A DNA stretch of 64,000 nt from Pusillibacter faecalis (GTDB lineage Bacteria > Bacillota > Clostridia > Oscillospirales > Oscillospiraceae). Of the stretch, positions 15,716-23,673 are shown piece by piece; the first letter of the stretch is position 1; each line of letters begins with the position of its first letter. The position numbers and the translations under genes were made by a program. Location of the stretch: assembly GCF_018408705.1 (NCBI RefSeq), contig NZ_AP023420.1, positions 2,542,001-2,606,000 of the forward strand, read 5' to 3'. Under the pieces are notes generated by a model. It searched no databases, was not told the origin of the DNA, and saw only the letters and a list, made by a program, of their open reading frames with translations.

Positions 15716-17131
15716 TCAACGCTCCTTTTCCTGCTTTCTGCCCGGCTCGGTGTAGCCCAGCAGAGTATCAATATTTGCCTTGATGGTGACGATTTCCTGC
15801 ATATCCCGGCGCGCTTTCTGATACTCTCCATAAAGGCGCTTTTTCTTTGCCGTGAGCTTACGGCCTTCCTCCTTCAGCGCATCTATTTTCGGGAGCTTCG
15901 CCCCGCCCAGCAGGCGGCGCATTTCCGCCTGTGCCGCCCGGTACAGTTCAATATCGGCCTCATGCTCCGCAAGAAATTTCCTGCTGTACTTCGCTGCCTT
16001 GTACTGCTCAAAGACCGGGCGTGTTTTGGCATACTGAACCGTTGCGGCCTTTAGCCCGGCATTGGTTTTCATGGCCTGTTCCGTCCGCTTAATCTGTTCG
16101 GAAAGCTCGTGGAAATGGTCGGTTGCCTCGGTGGCTTTCTGCGCCAACTGCTCATAATCGGTCAGGCCGTTGTCCTGTATATAGGCGAGGGCGGCAGCCA
16201 TCTGCTTGATGTTAAACACCTTCGCCCATCGCTCATAGCCCGGCCCCTTACCGGCGGCCAGCTTTGCTTGAATATCCACCGCCAGACTGATTTTCCGCTC
16301 CGGGCGTCCGGGGCGTTTTTCTTTGCCCTCAATGGCGGCCAGTATATCTTTCAGATCGTAGCCGTCCCCCAGCGTAGAGGCCCGCAGACGGGTAAAGCGT
16401 TCCTGCCCCTGCCCGGTCAGCCGGAAGCTGATACCGCCGCCCCGAACCTTCTTGACTTCATATCCGGCCCGCTTCATCAGGGAAAGAAATTCGTCCAGAT
16501 CGGCGGTGCGCTCGGCCAGCGCGGTATCAATGGCAAAGCGCAGCCGGTCCTGATACGAAAGCGGGCCTTTTCGTTCTTTCTGCCACTCCCCATAGTTCCG
16601 ATACTTGCCCTTGCTCCGGGGCTTCGGGTTCTCCACGATGGACAGCCCGTTTTCAAGGCACAGCCGGTCGGAGAGCCGCCGGAGGGCAAAGCTGGAGCCC
16701 CAGAAGTTTCGGAATTTCCGGGTGCAATCAAGGGTGGTGGAGTTGTAATAGATGTGACAATGGATGTGCTGGCGGTCTGTGTGCGTGGTAACGATAAAAG
16801 CGTGCCGCCCCTTCGTCCAGCGCATAGCCAGCTCATAGCCGATACGGTTCGCCTCCTTCGGTGTGATCTCCCCCGGATAGAAGGACTGTCGTATCTGATA
16901 GCACAGCACATCATTGGCCTTTTTCTGTTCCCGGCCTGTCATGGCGGCATAGCTGGCTTTCGCCAAAAGAAACTCGTCCGCCACGGTGGCAGGGTCGCAC
17001 TCATAAGCGGAGATATACTTTCCACTTTCTGTTTTCTCCGGGTCCTTGCCATAGTCCAGACAATCCCGGATGGCCTCGGCAATCGTTTCGCCTTCGCCCG
17101 CATGGCGCTGCAACAAGGTTGTGGTAGCCAG
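15716..17131 (-). CDS. ICE2 relaxase (MobA/VirD2-type)
   Basis: Nicks DNA at oriT and leads the strand into the recipient. The three-histidine metal motif is HTDRQHIHCHIYY at about 125-137; YISAYECD near residue 40 could hold the catalytic tyrosine. The C-terminal half is a long charged helical region. Homologues normally begin MATTTLLQRHAGEGE. Here the same residues are present but the first codon is CTG at 17,131, eight bases after GGGAGG, with a TGA just upstream. So initiation is at CTG, or at the TTG at 17,116 with loss of five residues. Confidence 0.88.
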   Translation of the reverse strand: MATTTLLQRHAGEGETIAEAIRDCLDYGKDPEKTESGKYISAYECDPATVADEFLLAKASYAAMTGREQKKANDVLCYQIRQSFYPGEITPKEANRIGYELAMRWTKGRHAFIVTTHTDRQHIHCHIYYNSTTLDCTRKFRNFWGSSFALRRLSDRLCLENGLSIVENPKPRSKGKYRNYGEWQKERKGPLSYQDRLRFAIDTALAERTADLDEFLSLMKRAGYEVKKVRGGGISFRLTGQGQERFTRLRASTLGDGYDLKDILAAIEGKEKRPGRPERKISLAVDIQAKLAAGKGPGYERWAKVFNIKQMAAALAYIQDNGLTDYEQLAQKATEATDHFHELSEQIKRTEQAMKTNAGLKAATVQYAKTRPVFEQYKAAKYSRKFLAEHEADIELYRAAQAEMRRLLGGAKLPKIDALKEEGRKLTAKKKRLYGEYQKARRDMQEIVTIKANIDTLLGYTEPGRKQEKER

Positions 17132-17153
17132 AGATCATCCCTCCCTTCCAAGA

Positions 17154-17181
17154 GAAAAGGGCGGACCGTTCAGACCGCCCC
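17154..17181 (-). terminator. Terminator between CD1845-like gene and relaxase
   Basis: Minus-strand stem GGGCGGTC/GACCGCCC type followed by UUUUC. It lies between the palindrome at 17,184 and the relaxase start, so relaxase expression needs read-through or an own promoter. Confidence 0.6.
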
Positions 17182-17183
17182 GG

Positions 17184-17206
17184 CTTCGGGCCAACATGGC
17201 CCGAGG
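17184..17206. repeat. ICE2 palindrome at 17.2 kb
   Basis: CTTCGGGCC/GGCCCGAGG arms around AACAT, four bases after the stop of the CD1845-like gene and directly before a terminator. Confidence 0.9.
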
Positions 17207-17210
17207 CTGC

Positions 17211-17501
17211 TTAACTTAATAGGAACCGATAAAAAGCGGACTTGCCTCCGTCCAGTGCCCACAGGATCGAGGACGCCGCCGCTTGCAGCCCGTAGGGAGA
17301 AAGGAGGAAGGCAAGGAACAGGAACACAGCTCCACCCAAAGGGGAAGGCACGAAAAAGAGGGCGATCCCCAGCACCGCCAGGATCACGGAGGCTATTGTC
17401 AGCAGGAAGGCGCAAATATCAAAGAGAAACATGAAAAGAGCAGTCAGGACGGACAGGCTCAAAGCAACGGGCAGGACCAACATTTTCAGCAGAATCTTCA
17501 T
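17211..17501 (-). CDS. CD1845-like small membrane protein
   Basis: 96 residues from the ATG behind GGAGGTTTTGAAA. Three hydrophobic segments are visible (LLKMLVLPVALSLSVL, ICAFLLTIASVILAVLGIAL, AVFLFLAFLLSPYG). It matches in type the small membrane protein carried by C. difficile CTn elements near the relaxase. Role in transfer unknown. Confidence 0.65.
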   Translation of the reverse strand: MKILLKMLVLPVALSLSVLTALFMFLFDICAFLLTIASVILAVLGIALFFVPSPLGGAVFLFLAFLLSPYGLQAAASSILWALDGGKSAFYRFLLS

Positions 17502-17889
17502 TTTCAAAACCTCCTTTATCTTTTCTACCTTCATTTTACCATACCTACCCGAGGACATAAATGTTGCGAATAAATAGTGAATCCTGTCCTGTAAAAAAGC
17601 TGTGTCATGCAGACACAACCCCTTTTAGAAAGAATTATTTAATCAGCGATTATTTGAATTGAATCATATTGATTGATGGTGCCTTAGGTCAGATTACAAG
17701 GAACTACACGCAGACCACTAAGCGAAGACTCTGTGACTGTGTAATATAAAGCCGAAAACGAAGGTCTGGTTCCATCAACAGACAGGATGTATATGAAATT
17801 CCGTGTCCATCGTTCCAAACTCCGACTGGTGGACACACTCCCTGAAAAATAGCAGGACAGCAGACAAATATCAAGGATAAAACGAACGA
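17502..17889. other. About 390 bases without a recognised gene
   Basis: A minus-strand frame covers 17,684-17,926 but has no ribosome-binding site, family or clear composition. It overlaps the IS-end hairpin. A possible promoter for the CD1845-like gene may lie at 17,520-17,580 (AT-rich). Nothing else is seen. Confidence 0.5.
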
Positions 17890-17946
17890 GTTGAACTGCA
17901 CCCCTTTCGTTGGCTTCTTTGTCCAACTTCTTGGGTGCAGTTCAAC
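17890..17946. repeat. Palindromic IS-end pair (IS3/IS150-like ends), 57 bp
   Basis: Perfect 14-base arms GTTGAACTGCACCC/GGGTGCAGTTCAAC. The inner sequence on the minus strand, CACCCAAGAAGTTGGACA, resembles the terminal repeats of IS150-group elements. No transposase remains, so it is either two abutted ends or a tiny MITE. Confidence 0.5.
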
Positions 17947-17955
17947 GTGCCATTT

Positions 17956-17993
17956 ATCTTGACTGTTGATTGACTCGGCTAGCTTTGCTATTT
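17956..17993. repeat. 38-base cargo-flanking repeat, copy 1
   Basis: Matches 35,972-36,010 in about 33 of 38 bases. Each copy lies directly downstream of a plasmid-like cargo gene on the minus strand (a racemase here, a methyltransferase there). Confidence 0.6.
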
Positions 17994-18686
17994 TTATTGA
18001 ATCGCATATTGGTAAATTGCGTTGATATGTACTTGGGTGGTATTCACAATTGGAACATTAACATCTTCAGATTTTATAGCAAGTGGCAACTCAGTACAGC
18101 CGAGAATAAGTGCATCTACATTTTCTTTTGCAATATACTTATTTGCCAGTGCAATCATTTTCTCTTTATCGCTTGGAATTACTATACCATTCTCTAAATT
18201 GGGGTATATCAGTTTCCCTAATAGAGATATTTCTGCGTTAGATGGGATAACCGCTTTCAGCCCGTTTGCTGTTAATGCTTTTTCATAAAGACCGCTACGC
18301 AAAGTCAATTCTGTACCAAAGATAAGTGCTTTTTTGAAGCGAAGCCGCTTAAGTTCCTTAATGGTTTCCTCGACAATGCTAATTACAGGTAGCGGGAAAT
18401 TATTGCATATTCTATCCCACACAATATGTTCTGTATTTGCGGTAATAGCGGCAATCTCTGCACCAGCCGCTTTCAAATTAGAGAGACTGGAAAGTAAATA
18501 TTCTCCTAAAACTGAATAGTCACTATTTTCGAGCGCCACATCATGTTTAAGCATATTTACACTATCAATCACAATTTCTGGATATATGCTGTTATTTTGT
18601 TCATGCAAACTTTTTTGTATAAGTCCCAAATAGTACTCTACTGTTGAAGCAGGGCCAATCCCTCCGACAAGTCCAATTTTTTTCAT
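17994..18686 (-). CDS. Aspartate/glutamate racemase-family protein, one cysteine replaced
   Basis: 230 residues with the family opening KKIGLVGGIGPASTVEYY. The second catalytic motif is intact (GCTELPLA). The first, CTNT in the other racemase, reads TANTEHIV here, so the first cysteine is alanine. Family members with one replaced cysteine can be one-directional or act as related isomerases or decarboxylases. AT-rich cargo. No regulator is adjacent. Confidence 0.82.
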   Translation of the reverse strand: MKKIGLVGGIGPASTVEYYLGLIQKSLHEQNNSIYPEIVIDSVNMLKHDVALENSDYSVLGEYLLSSLSNLKAAGAEIAAITANTEHIVWDRICNNFPLPVISIVEETIKELKRLRFKKALIFGTELTLRSGLYEKALTANGLKAVIPSNAEISLLGKLIYPNLENGIVIPSDKEKMIALANKYIAKENVDALILGCTELPLAIKSEDVNVPIVNTTQVHINAIYQYAIQ

Positions 18687-18844
18687 TTAGTAACCTCTAA
18701 CATTGTATAGATTATTGATTGGTATGTTCCATCATCCTTTTCGTTAATTGTTGGAACAAGTTGAAAGTTTCTTCGTCCATTGTTTCAGGACGATAATTAT
18801 TGTAATTCTTTTTAAGTTTACACCCAAGCTATTTCTCCGTCAAT

Positions 18845-18867
18845 CTTCGGGTCAGCATGGCCCGAAG
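18845..18867. repeat. ICE2 palindrome at 18.85 kb
   Basis: CTTCGGGTC/GGCCCGAAG arms, one G-U type mismatch, loop AGCAT. It is four bases from the terminator at 18,872 on the minus strand. Confidence 0.88.
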
Positions 18868-18871
18868 CGGC

Positions 18872-18917
18872 AAAAAAAGAGCAGGACGGCAAGCCCCCAA
18901 ATGGAAGCCTGCCGCCC
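18872..18917 (-). terminator. Terminator after mobC
   Basis: Minus-strand stem GGGCGGCAGGC/GCTTGCCGTCC with a short loop, then a run of seven U. It starts six bases after the mobC stop, ahead of the palindrome. Confidence 0.75.
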
Positions 18918-18922
18918 TCGTC

Positions 18923-19264
18923 TTACTTCGCCACCAGATCGGAAAGCTCCCGCAGCACCTTTGACACCTCGCCCCACAGCTTTTCATAGTCCCGCTTCAA
19001 TCCGTCGATTTCCTCCGGGTACACGCCGTAGGTATGAGCGTGTACGGCGACCTGATTGAGATTGTTGGAACAGCGCCTTTGCAGAGAGATCAATTCTTTT
19101 ATGGGCGCAAGGTCAACGTGCAGGATATACCCGTTCAGAGCCATCTTTCGCACATAAGCCCCAGCATTGGAAATGCCCGCTTCGGCCATCCGCTCATGGA
19201 TGGCCGCCAGCTCGTCCGGCGTCACCATGACGTGCAGATGGACATTCCGCTTGCGGTTCTCCAT
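18923..19264 (-). CDS. MobC-like relaxosome accessory protein
   Basis: 113 residues. The N-terminal NRKRNVHLHVMVTPDELAAIHERM resembles the ribbon-helix-helix of mobilization proteins. The C-terminal part contains the MobC signature RCSNNLNQVAVHAHTYG. It probably binds oriT and helps the relaxase. The ATG overlaps the upstream stop (TGATG). Confidence 0.85.
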   Translation of the reverse strand: MENRKRNVHLHVMVTPDELAAIHERMAEAGISNAGAYVRKMALNGYILHVDLAPIKELISLQRRCSNNLNQVAVHAHTYGVYPEEIDGLKRDYEKLWGEVSKVLRELSDLVAK

Positions 19265-19446
19265 CAGCGTTCCAGCTCCCGGCCCTTTCTGCGCTCTTTG
19301 GGCTCCTTTACCTTGTCCAGCGGCTTTGCGTCCAGCTCCGGGGGCATAGGCGGGATGGGCGTGTTGTTGGGTACGCCGTCGATCATGTTGCAGTTCTGCT
19401 CCGTGGAGAGCTCGGCGGTTTTCAAATAGTTGTCTTTTTCGTGCAT
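19264..19446 (-). CDS. Small proline-rich conserved ICE protein
   Basis: 60 residues with NTPIPPMPPELDAKPLDKV in the centre and a basic C-terminus. No domain recognised. It is coupled to mobC by a TGATG overlap. Conserved position suggests a real gene; function unknown. Confidence 0.55.
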   Translation of the reverse strand: MHEKDNYLKTAELSTEQNCNMIDGVPNNTPIPPMPPELDAKPLDKVKEPKERRKGRELER

Positions 19447-19457
19447 GGCAATCCTCC

Positions 19458-20048
19458 TTATCGTTCCTCATGGTTTTTATGGCTCCGCTTCTGGCCGGGT
19501 TCCTTCGGGGGTTCCTGCCCTCTGGTTCCGTCTTTGAGCCGGGCGGTAATGGATGGGCGCGCCCGGTCAGGATTGCCCGGTGCGGGTTTCATCTCATAGT
19601 CCTCCATCTGTTTTTCGGTCAGCGGCTTTGCATAGGTCAGTTCGCCCCATGCCATCAGCCTGCCATTTGCCACAGGACGCCGCCTGTCGTCATCGTAGTT
19701 GACGATGGAAAGCGGAGGGTTATCCGGGGACTTCGGGTAGGTGCCTATGTCCACAGGGCGCTGGGTGGAATAGTAGCGGTAAACACCCTCCGGGCCCAGC
19801 TCCGTATTTTTGACTGCCGCATGATAAAGGTACTGATAATCGTCCACCCGGCGATCAAAGTCTCGCTGCGCCCATTCCAGACTGTTTCCATAGCGGCCCC
19901 AGTAGTAATCCCGCTGGCCCTTTTCGCCTTCGGTAAACTGCCAGGTCACAAAGGGGTCCGGCGCTCCCGGATTATGCCCCAGCGCAAAGCCGTGTCCGCT
20001 ATCAAAAGTGGTTGTTTTCAAAACGGCATAGCCTTGTACAATCTCCAA
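19458..20048 (-). CDS. YodL/DUF4316-like ICE protein
   Basis: 196 residues from TTG at 20,048, six bases after AGGAGG; the upstream ATG would read through the palindrome. Recognisable segments are VQGYAVLKTTTFDSGHGFALGHN and PFVTWQF, as in YodL-domain proteins of conjugative elements, then RYGNSLEWAQRDFDRRV. Function unknown. Cytoplasmic by sequence. Confidence 0.6.
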   Translation of the reverse strand: MEIVQGYAVLKTTTFDSGHGFALGHNPGAPDPFVTWQFTEGEKGQRDYYWGRYGNSLEWAQRDFDRRVDDYQYLYHAAVKNTELGPEGVYRYYSTQRPVDIGTYPKSPDNPPLSIVNYDDDRRRPVANGRLMAWGELTYAKPLTEKQMEDYEMKPAPGNPDRARPSITARLKDGTRGQEPPKEPGQKRSHKNHEER

Positions 20049-20067
20049 GAGATACCTCCTTTCTGTA

Positions 20068-20090
20068 CCTCGGGCCAACATGGCCCGAAG
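20068..20090. repeat. ICE2 palindrome at 20.1 kb
   Basis: CCTCGGGCC/GGCCCGAAG arms around AACAT, directly ahead of the YodL-like ribosome-binding site and after a GC-rich hairpin (20,117-20,150). Confidence 0.9.
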
Positions 20091-20180
20091 TGTGGTATGT
20101 TACGAAATGAGGGAGTAAACCGGGGCGGGATGGGTTGCAGTATTCCCGCCCCGGAAACGCCCTCAAAAAAGCCCGGAATA

Positions 20181-20582
20181 TCAAGCCTTTCGGGGCGGTA
20201 AATCGTAACCGCCGTCCGGCCTTTTCTCCCGCATTTTCCTCATGCGTTCCCGGCTTTTCCGGCGGTTCCCTTCGGCCTTGCAGGCGTCGGAACAGTAGGC
20301 TTGACGGCCTTCGGGTAAAAATGCCCGCCCGCAGACCGCACAGGCTCGAAGCTGCGGGGAGCTACCTTCTGCGGTCAGCGCCGCATGAAGCTCCAGGTTA
20401 AGGGGCAGGACAGCCTCACGGAAGTAACGGCAGTACGCCCCTGTCCAGCACTTGTGCAGCATATAGCAGGCACAGTCAAGAGGAAGGCACAGGCCGCTTT
20501 CCCGGTCATAGTTGGCGCACATCCCCGTGACCAGAGTGCGGATTTTCTTCTTCTCGTCACGGGTCAGCTCCCGGGCGTCCAT
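20181..20582 (-). CDS. Cysteine-rich VLP-domain protein
   Basis: 133 residues with many cysteines: CANYDRESGLCLPLDCACYML, YCRYF and a C-terminal zinc-finger-like CAVCGRAFLPEGRQAYC. The family occurs in conjugative elements; it probably binds metal. The copy in element B is at 43,514-43,912. The ATG follows directly on the upstream stop. Confidence 0.75.
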   Translation of the reverse strand: MDARELTRDEKKKIRTLVTGMCANYDRESGLCLPLDCACYMLHKCWTGAYCRYFREAVLPLNLELHAALTAEGSSPQLRACAVCGRAFLPEGRQAYCSDACKAEGNRRKSRERMRKMREKRPDGGYDLPPRKA

Positions 20583-20774
20583 TTAAGACTTCGGGCCACG
20601 ATGGCCCGAAGGGCGGGGCTCCACAATCAGCGCCCGGAATTTCTTCCGGCACTGTTTTTTCCTGCCTTTGCACTCCTTGTAGTAGCGGCATCCGGTACAA
20701 GGGTCGTCGCTGCCCCGGCCCGGCCACGGCACTTCCTTCATCATTCGTTCAAAGGGACTGTTGGTAAAATTCAC
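20583..20774 (-). CDS. Small cysteine-rich protein whose C-terminus is encoded by a palindrome
   Basis: 63 residues from GTG at 20,774, overlapping the DUF4366 stop. The middle holds CTGCRYYKECKGRKKQC, a possible metal site. The last residues, PSGHRGPKS, come from the ICE2 palindrome at 20,589-20,611, so the palindrome lies inside the coding sequence just before the stop. Confidence 0.65.
   Translation of the reverse strand: MNFTNSPFERMMKEVPWPGRGSDDPCTGCRYYKECKGRKKQCRKKFRALIVEPRPSGHRGPKS
20589..20611. repeat. ICE2 palindrome inside a coding 3' end
   Basis: Perfect CTTCGGGCC/GGCCCGAAG arms around ACGAT. It is translated as SGHRGPK at the C-terminus of the gene at 20,583-20,774. Confidence 0.9.
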
Positions 20775-21451
20775 TGGCGGGCCTCCTGTTCTTCCGTGTC
20801 CTCGTCCCACGGAGGGGTATCCTCGTCCTCGGGTTTCTCTGTGATTTCCTCCGGCCCTTCGTCCTCATATTCGCAGTAGTCATCCTCCAGGTCCGGCGCT
20901 TCGTGCTTCGGCTTGTAAATCTTGAAGTAATAACCGACACCGCCGCCAATCAGCACCACCGCCCCGATCAGGAGCAGCGAAAGAAATAGGCTGTCTGTTT
21001 TTTCGGCCTCGGCCTCGGGTTCGGGTTCCGGCTCGGTCACTTCCTCCACGGGTTCGGTGGACTCCGGCTCCGGTTCGGGGGGCACTTCCTCGGCTGGTTC
21101 CTCGCCCTGTTCGGCAAGAGGCAGAAGGTCATCCACGGTTACAGCGTTGAGGAAATAGACGTTTTCGCTGGTTTTCTGCTTGTCGATCACCAGATAGAAA
21201 ATACTCTCGTCTGCGGTGGTAATGGTGTAGAACTCTTTGCCGTCCTCGTCGGTGGCGTTGTCCACCACCGTTCCCGTTCCATCCGAGGTGAAGGGGTTCT
21301 GGGTTTCCGGCTCCGCTTCGGTTTCCACCGGGGCGGGGGTGGCCTCGGGCTGCGGCTCATTGCTCTGGGCGTAAGCCGGGACCGTAAAGATCAGGCAACA
21401 CAAAAGGCAGGCAGTCATCACCGCCAGCCTGCGAAATTTAGTTTTCTTCAT
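20771..21451 (-). CDS. DUF4366 mobile-element membrane protein
   Basis: 226 residues. Signal-like N-terminus (RRLAVMTACLLCCLIFTVPAYA), an extracellular Glu/Pro-rich stalk, a transmembrane segment (LFLSLLLIGAVVLIGGGVGYYF) and an acidic cytoplasmic tail. The YFLNAVTVDDLL segment matches DUF4366. It is probably a surface component of the mating channel. The ATG follows a GGAGG and overlaps the DUF4315 end. Confidence 0.85.
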   Translation of the reverse strand: MKKTKFRRLAVMTACLLCCLIFTVPAYAQSNEPQPEATPAPVETEAEPETQNPFTSDGTGTVVDNATDEDGKEFYTITTADESIFYLVIDKQKTSENVYFLNAVTVDDLLPLAEQGEEPAEEVPPEPEPESTEPVEEVTEPEPEPEAEAEKTDSLFLSLLLIGAVVLIGGGVGYYFKIYKPKHEAPDLEDDYCEYEDEGPEEITEKPEDEDTPPWDEDTEEQEARQ

Positions 21452-21704
21452 GGGCCGTGTCCTCCTTTTCGGGTGCCTCTGGCTTCGGACCATTGTGGCC
21501 CGAAGCGGCAAGGCTGTTTTGGGGGTCGTTCAGAAAGGCCATCAGCTCGGCGGGGGTCAGTTTGAGAGAGCGCACCGCCTGTACGATCTGGCTGTTTTCT
21601 TCCTCCTGTTTCTGCTTTTCCAGTTCCCGGATTTTGGCCTGCCACTCGGCGGCCTTCTCCCGGGCCTTTTCCAGCTCCTTATCGAGCTTGTCGATCTTGT
21701 TCAT
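21438..21704 (-). CDS. DUF4315-like coiled-coil protein with an in-frame palindrome
   Basis: 88 residues. A coiled coil (KLDKELEKAREKAAEWQAKI) is followed by the DUF4315 helix (LKLTPAELMAFLNDP). The C-terminal LAASGHNGPKPEAP is encoded by the palindrome at 21,483-21,505. Partner of the NlpC/P60 and DUF4366 genes in C. difficile-type CTn elements. Confidence 0.78.
   Translation of the reverse strand: MNKIDKLDKELEKAREKAAEWQAKIRELEKQKQEEENSQIVQAVRSLKLTPAELMAFLNDPQNSLAASGHNGPKPEAPEKEDTAHEEN
21483..21505. repeat. ICE2 palindrome inside DUF4315 gene
   Basis: CTTCGGACC/GGCCCGAAG arms around ATTGT, one mismatch. It is read in frame as SGHNGPK in the flexible C-terminal tail. Confidence 0.88.
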
Positions 21705-21726
21705 GCAAGGACTCCTTTCTTCTGGC

Positions 21727-23625
21727 TCACAAGCGCCCGAAGGCGTAGAAATGTGTCTGCCAGTAGCTTGAATTGATATTTGCGTATTGGATGGGAGAAC
21801 CACAATGGAGCATCATCCCGTCGCCCACATAAATCCCCACATGGGACACAGGGCCGGGGCTGTCATAGGTTCCCGTGAAAAAGATAATGTCGCCCGGCTT
21901 TGCCTCGGAGGGGGAAATGATGGCACACTGGTTGTAAATGCCCTGCGCCGTGGTACGGGGCAGGTTGTGGACGCCGCTGGCCGTGTACACCCAGCAGACA
22001 AAGCCCGAGCAGTCAAAGGAGGTGGACGGGCTGGAGCCGCCCCACACATAAGGCCAGCCGATGTACTTTGTCGCCTCCGCCATGAGCGCCGCAAAGGCCG
22101 GGTCATCCAGCGCCTCGCCGGGTATCTCATAGCTGGGGCCGGTGTCCTCGCCGCCGGTATAAATCCCTTCCCACAAATAGGGCTTGTTGCCTTTGAGCTG
22201 CTGCATGACGGTGTAGATTTCCCGCTGCTGTTCATCCAGCCTCGGCAGGATCACGGCAGGCAGCGTTTTGTTTGTGAGGGTCACATTGAGGATGTAATAC
22301 TCATAGGGGACTTCCTCGGTGGTGGTTTCTCCGGTTTCCGGGTCGGTGCTGGTTTCGGTACGGTAGCGTATCTCGATTTCTTCCGTCAAGGTCAGCTCAT
22401 ACTGCGCCTCGAAGATCTCCCGTAGCTCGTCCTGCACCTGCTCCCGGAAATAAACATGGTACTTTGCCGAGAGATAGGACGCCAGCTCATAGGGGTTGTG
22501 GCCGATCTCGTCCACGGAATAGCGGTACTCGTCATAGCCGGGATGGGTGCTTTCGATGTTCGCTACCGTCTGCGCCAGTTCATTTTCCAGCGCCGTGTAG
22601 TCCTCGTCCACGCCAAGCAGGTCGGCGTCCTCCGAAGCATAGGAAGTGCCGGACACCGCATTGGCAAGACCGCTGCCAAGCGTGGGAAAGATGGAGCTTA
22701 CCGCCGACAGGAGATAGCAGACCAGCAGCAACAGCACCAACACCAAAACCGCCACAGGATGACGGGTCACAAACTGCGCCGCCCGCCAGGTCACATTCCC
22801 CGAAGCGGCAGCGGCTTTCTTTGCGGCCTTTGCGCTCTGTTTTGCCGCCGCCTTTGCCTCTTTGGAATACCGGCGTTTCAGTTTCCACTTCTGCTGTATC
22901 CGGGACAGCGGATTGCTGGCAAGCTCCGGGTGCTCGGCGGCCATCTTCTGAAAATCTACATTGGCCCGGGCTTTTATGTCCTTCCGTTCCCACTTTGCCA
23001 CCTTCCGGGCCGGGTGTTCCCGCCAGCGCCGTTTGGCATACCGGGTCAGTTTCCGGGTCCCGGCCTCGGCGGTCAGCTCGGATTTATGCGCTCCTTCCAC
23101 GCCCACATTTTCATGCTCGACTTCATGGATTTTGTTGTGGAGATAAAACCATGCCTCGGTGCGGGCTCCCCGGACAGCTTTCTTCGCAAGCCCCGGCGGC
23201 TTCTGCGCCGCCCGTTTCGCCTCGACCTTATCCAGCTTCTCCCGGGCCTTTCCCAGCTTTTCCCCGGCGCGCTCCGCTTTGGCCTGCGCCTTCTGGTACT
23301 TGTCCTTTTTACTCCCGGCTTTCTCGGCGGAGCTCTCCGGCTCCTGCGCCTTGCCGGTATCCTGCGGACCGCCCCGGTCATCCTCCTGCCTCATGCGGTC
23401 AGAAGGGCGGGCTTTGCGGCTGTCCTCTTGAAACTTGCCGCTTTTGGACTTCGGACCATCATGGCCCGAAGCGCCGGTCTGCCCGGTGTCCTCGTCCTCA
23501 AACCGCAGGCGTCGGGACGGTGCGGGGGAAGCTCCTTCCCGGTCAGCCGGTCCGGGGCGAGTGCTCCCGGTATCCTCCGGCGGCCCCGGCCTTTGAAAAT
23601 TCCGTTTATCCGGTTTCTTTCCGAT
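21727..23625 (-). CDS. NlpC/P60 cell-wall hydrolase of the conjugation machinery (CD1108-like)
   Basis: Opens the wall for the mating pore. A long charged, helical N-terminus precedes a membrane segment (VAVLVLVLLLLVCYLL). The C-terminal NlpC/P60 domain has the catalytic Cys and His in FDCSGFVCWVY and PVSHVGIYVGDG. The first in-frame ATG is at 23,394, but the frame with good coding character extends to ATC at 23,625, seven bases from AGGAGGG. That extension holds a palindrome read as SGHDGPK. ATC is a rare start, so either it is used or translation starts at 23,394. Confidence 0.85.
   Translation of the reverse strand: MGKKPDKRNFQRPGPPEDTGSTRPGPADREGASPAPSRRLRFEDEDTGQTGASGHDGPKSKSGKFQEDSRKARPSDRMRQEDDRGGPQDTGKAQEPESSAEKAGSKKDKYQKAQAKAERAGEKLGKAREKLDKVEAKRAAQKPPGLAKKAVRGARTEAWFYLHNKIHEVEHENVGVEGAHKSELTAEAGTRKLTRYAKRRWREHPARKVAKWERKDIKARANVDFQKMAAEHPELASNPLSRIQQKWKLKRRYSKEAKAAAKQSAKAAKKAAAASGNVTWRAAQFVTRHPVAVLVLVLLLLVCYLLSAVSSIFPTLGSGLANAVSGTSYASEDADLLGVDEDYTALENELAQTVANIESTHPGYDEYRYSVDEIGHNPYELASYLSAKYHVYFREQVQDELREIFEAQYELTLTEEIEIRYRTETSTDPETGETTTEEVPYEYYILNVTLTNKTLPAVILPRLDEQQREIYTVMQQLKGNKPYLWEGIYTGGEDTGPSYEIPGEALDDPAFAALMAEATKYIGWPYVWGGSSPSTSFDCSGFVCWVYTASGVHNLPRTTAQGIYNQCAIISPSEAKPGDIIFFTGTYDSPGPVSHVGIYVGDGMMLHCGSPIQYANINSSYWQTHFYAFGRL
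23449..23471. repeat. ICE2 palindrome inside the NlpC/P60 N-terminal extension
   Basis: CTTCGGACC/GGCCCGAAG arms around ATCAT. In the frame of the downstream gene it reads SGHDGPK, as in the other coding copies. Confidence 0.88.
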
Positions 23626-23646
23626 GGTGTATCCCTCCTTTCCGAA

Positions 23647-23669
23647 CCTCGGGCCAGCATGGCCCGAAG
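23647..23669. repeat. ICE2 palindrome at 23.65 kb
   Basis: CCTCGGGCC/GGCCCGAAG arms around AGCAT, between the VirB4 stop and the NlpC/P60 ribosome-binding site. Confidence 0.9.
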
Positions 23670-23673
23670 TGTG

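Noticed and set aside
17684..17926. An 80-codon minus-strand frame
   Set aside because: No ribosome-binding site and no recognisable family; its beginning overlaps the IS-end hairpin.
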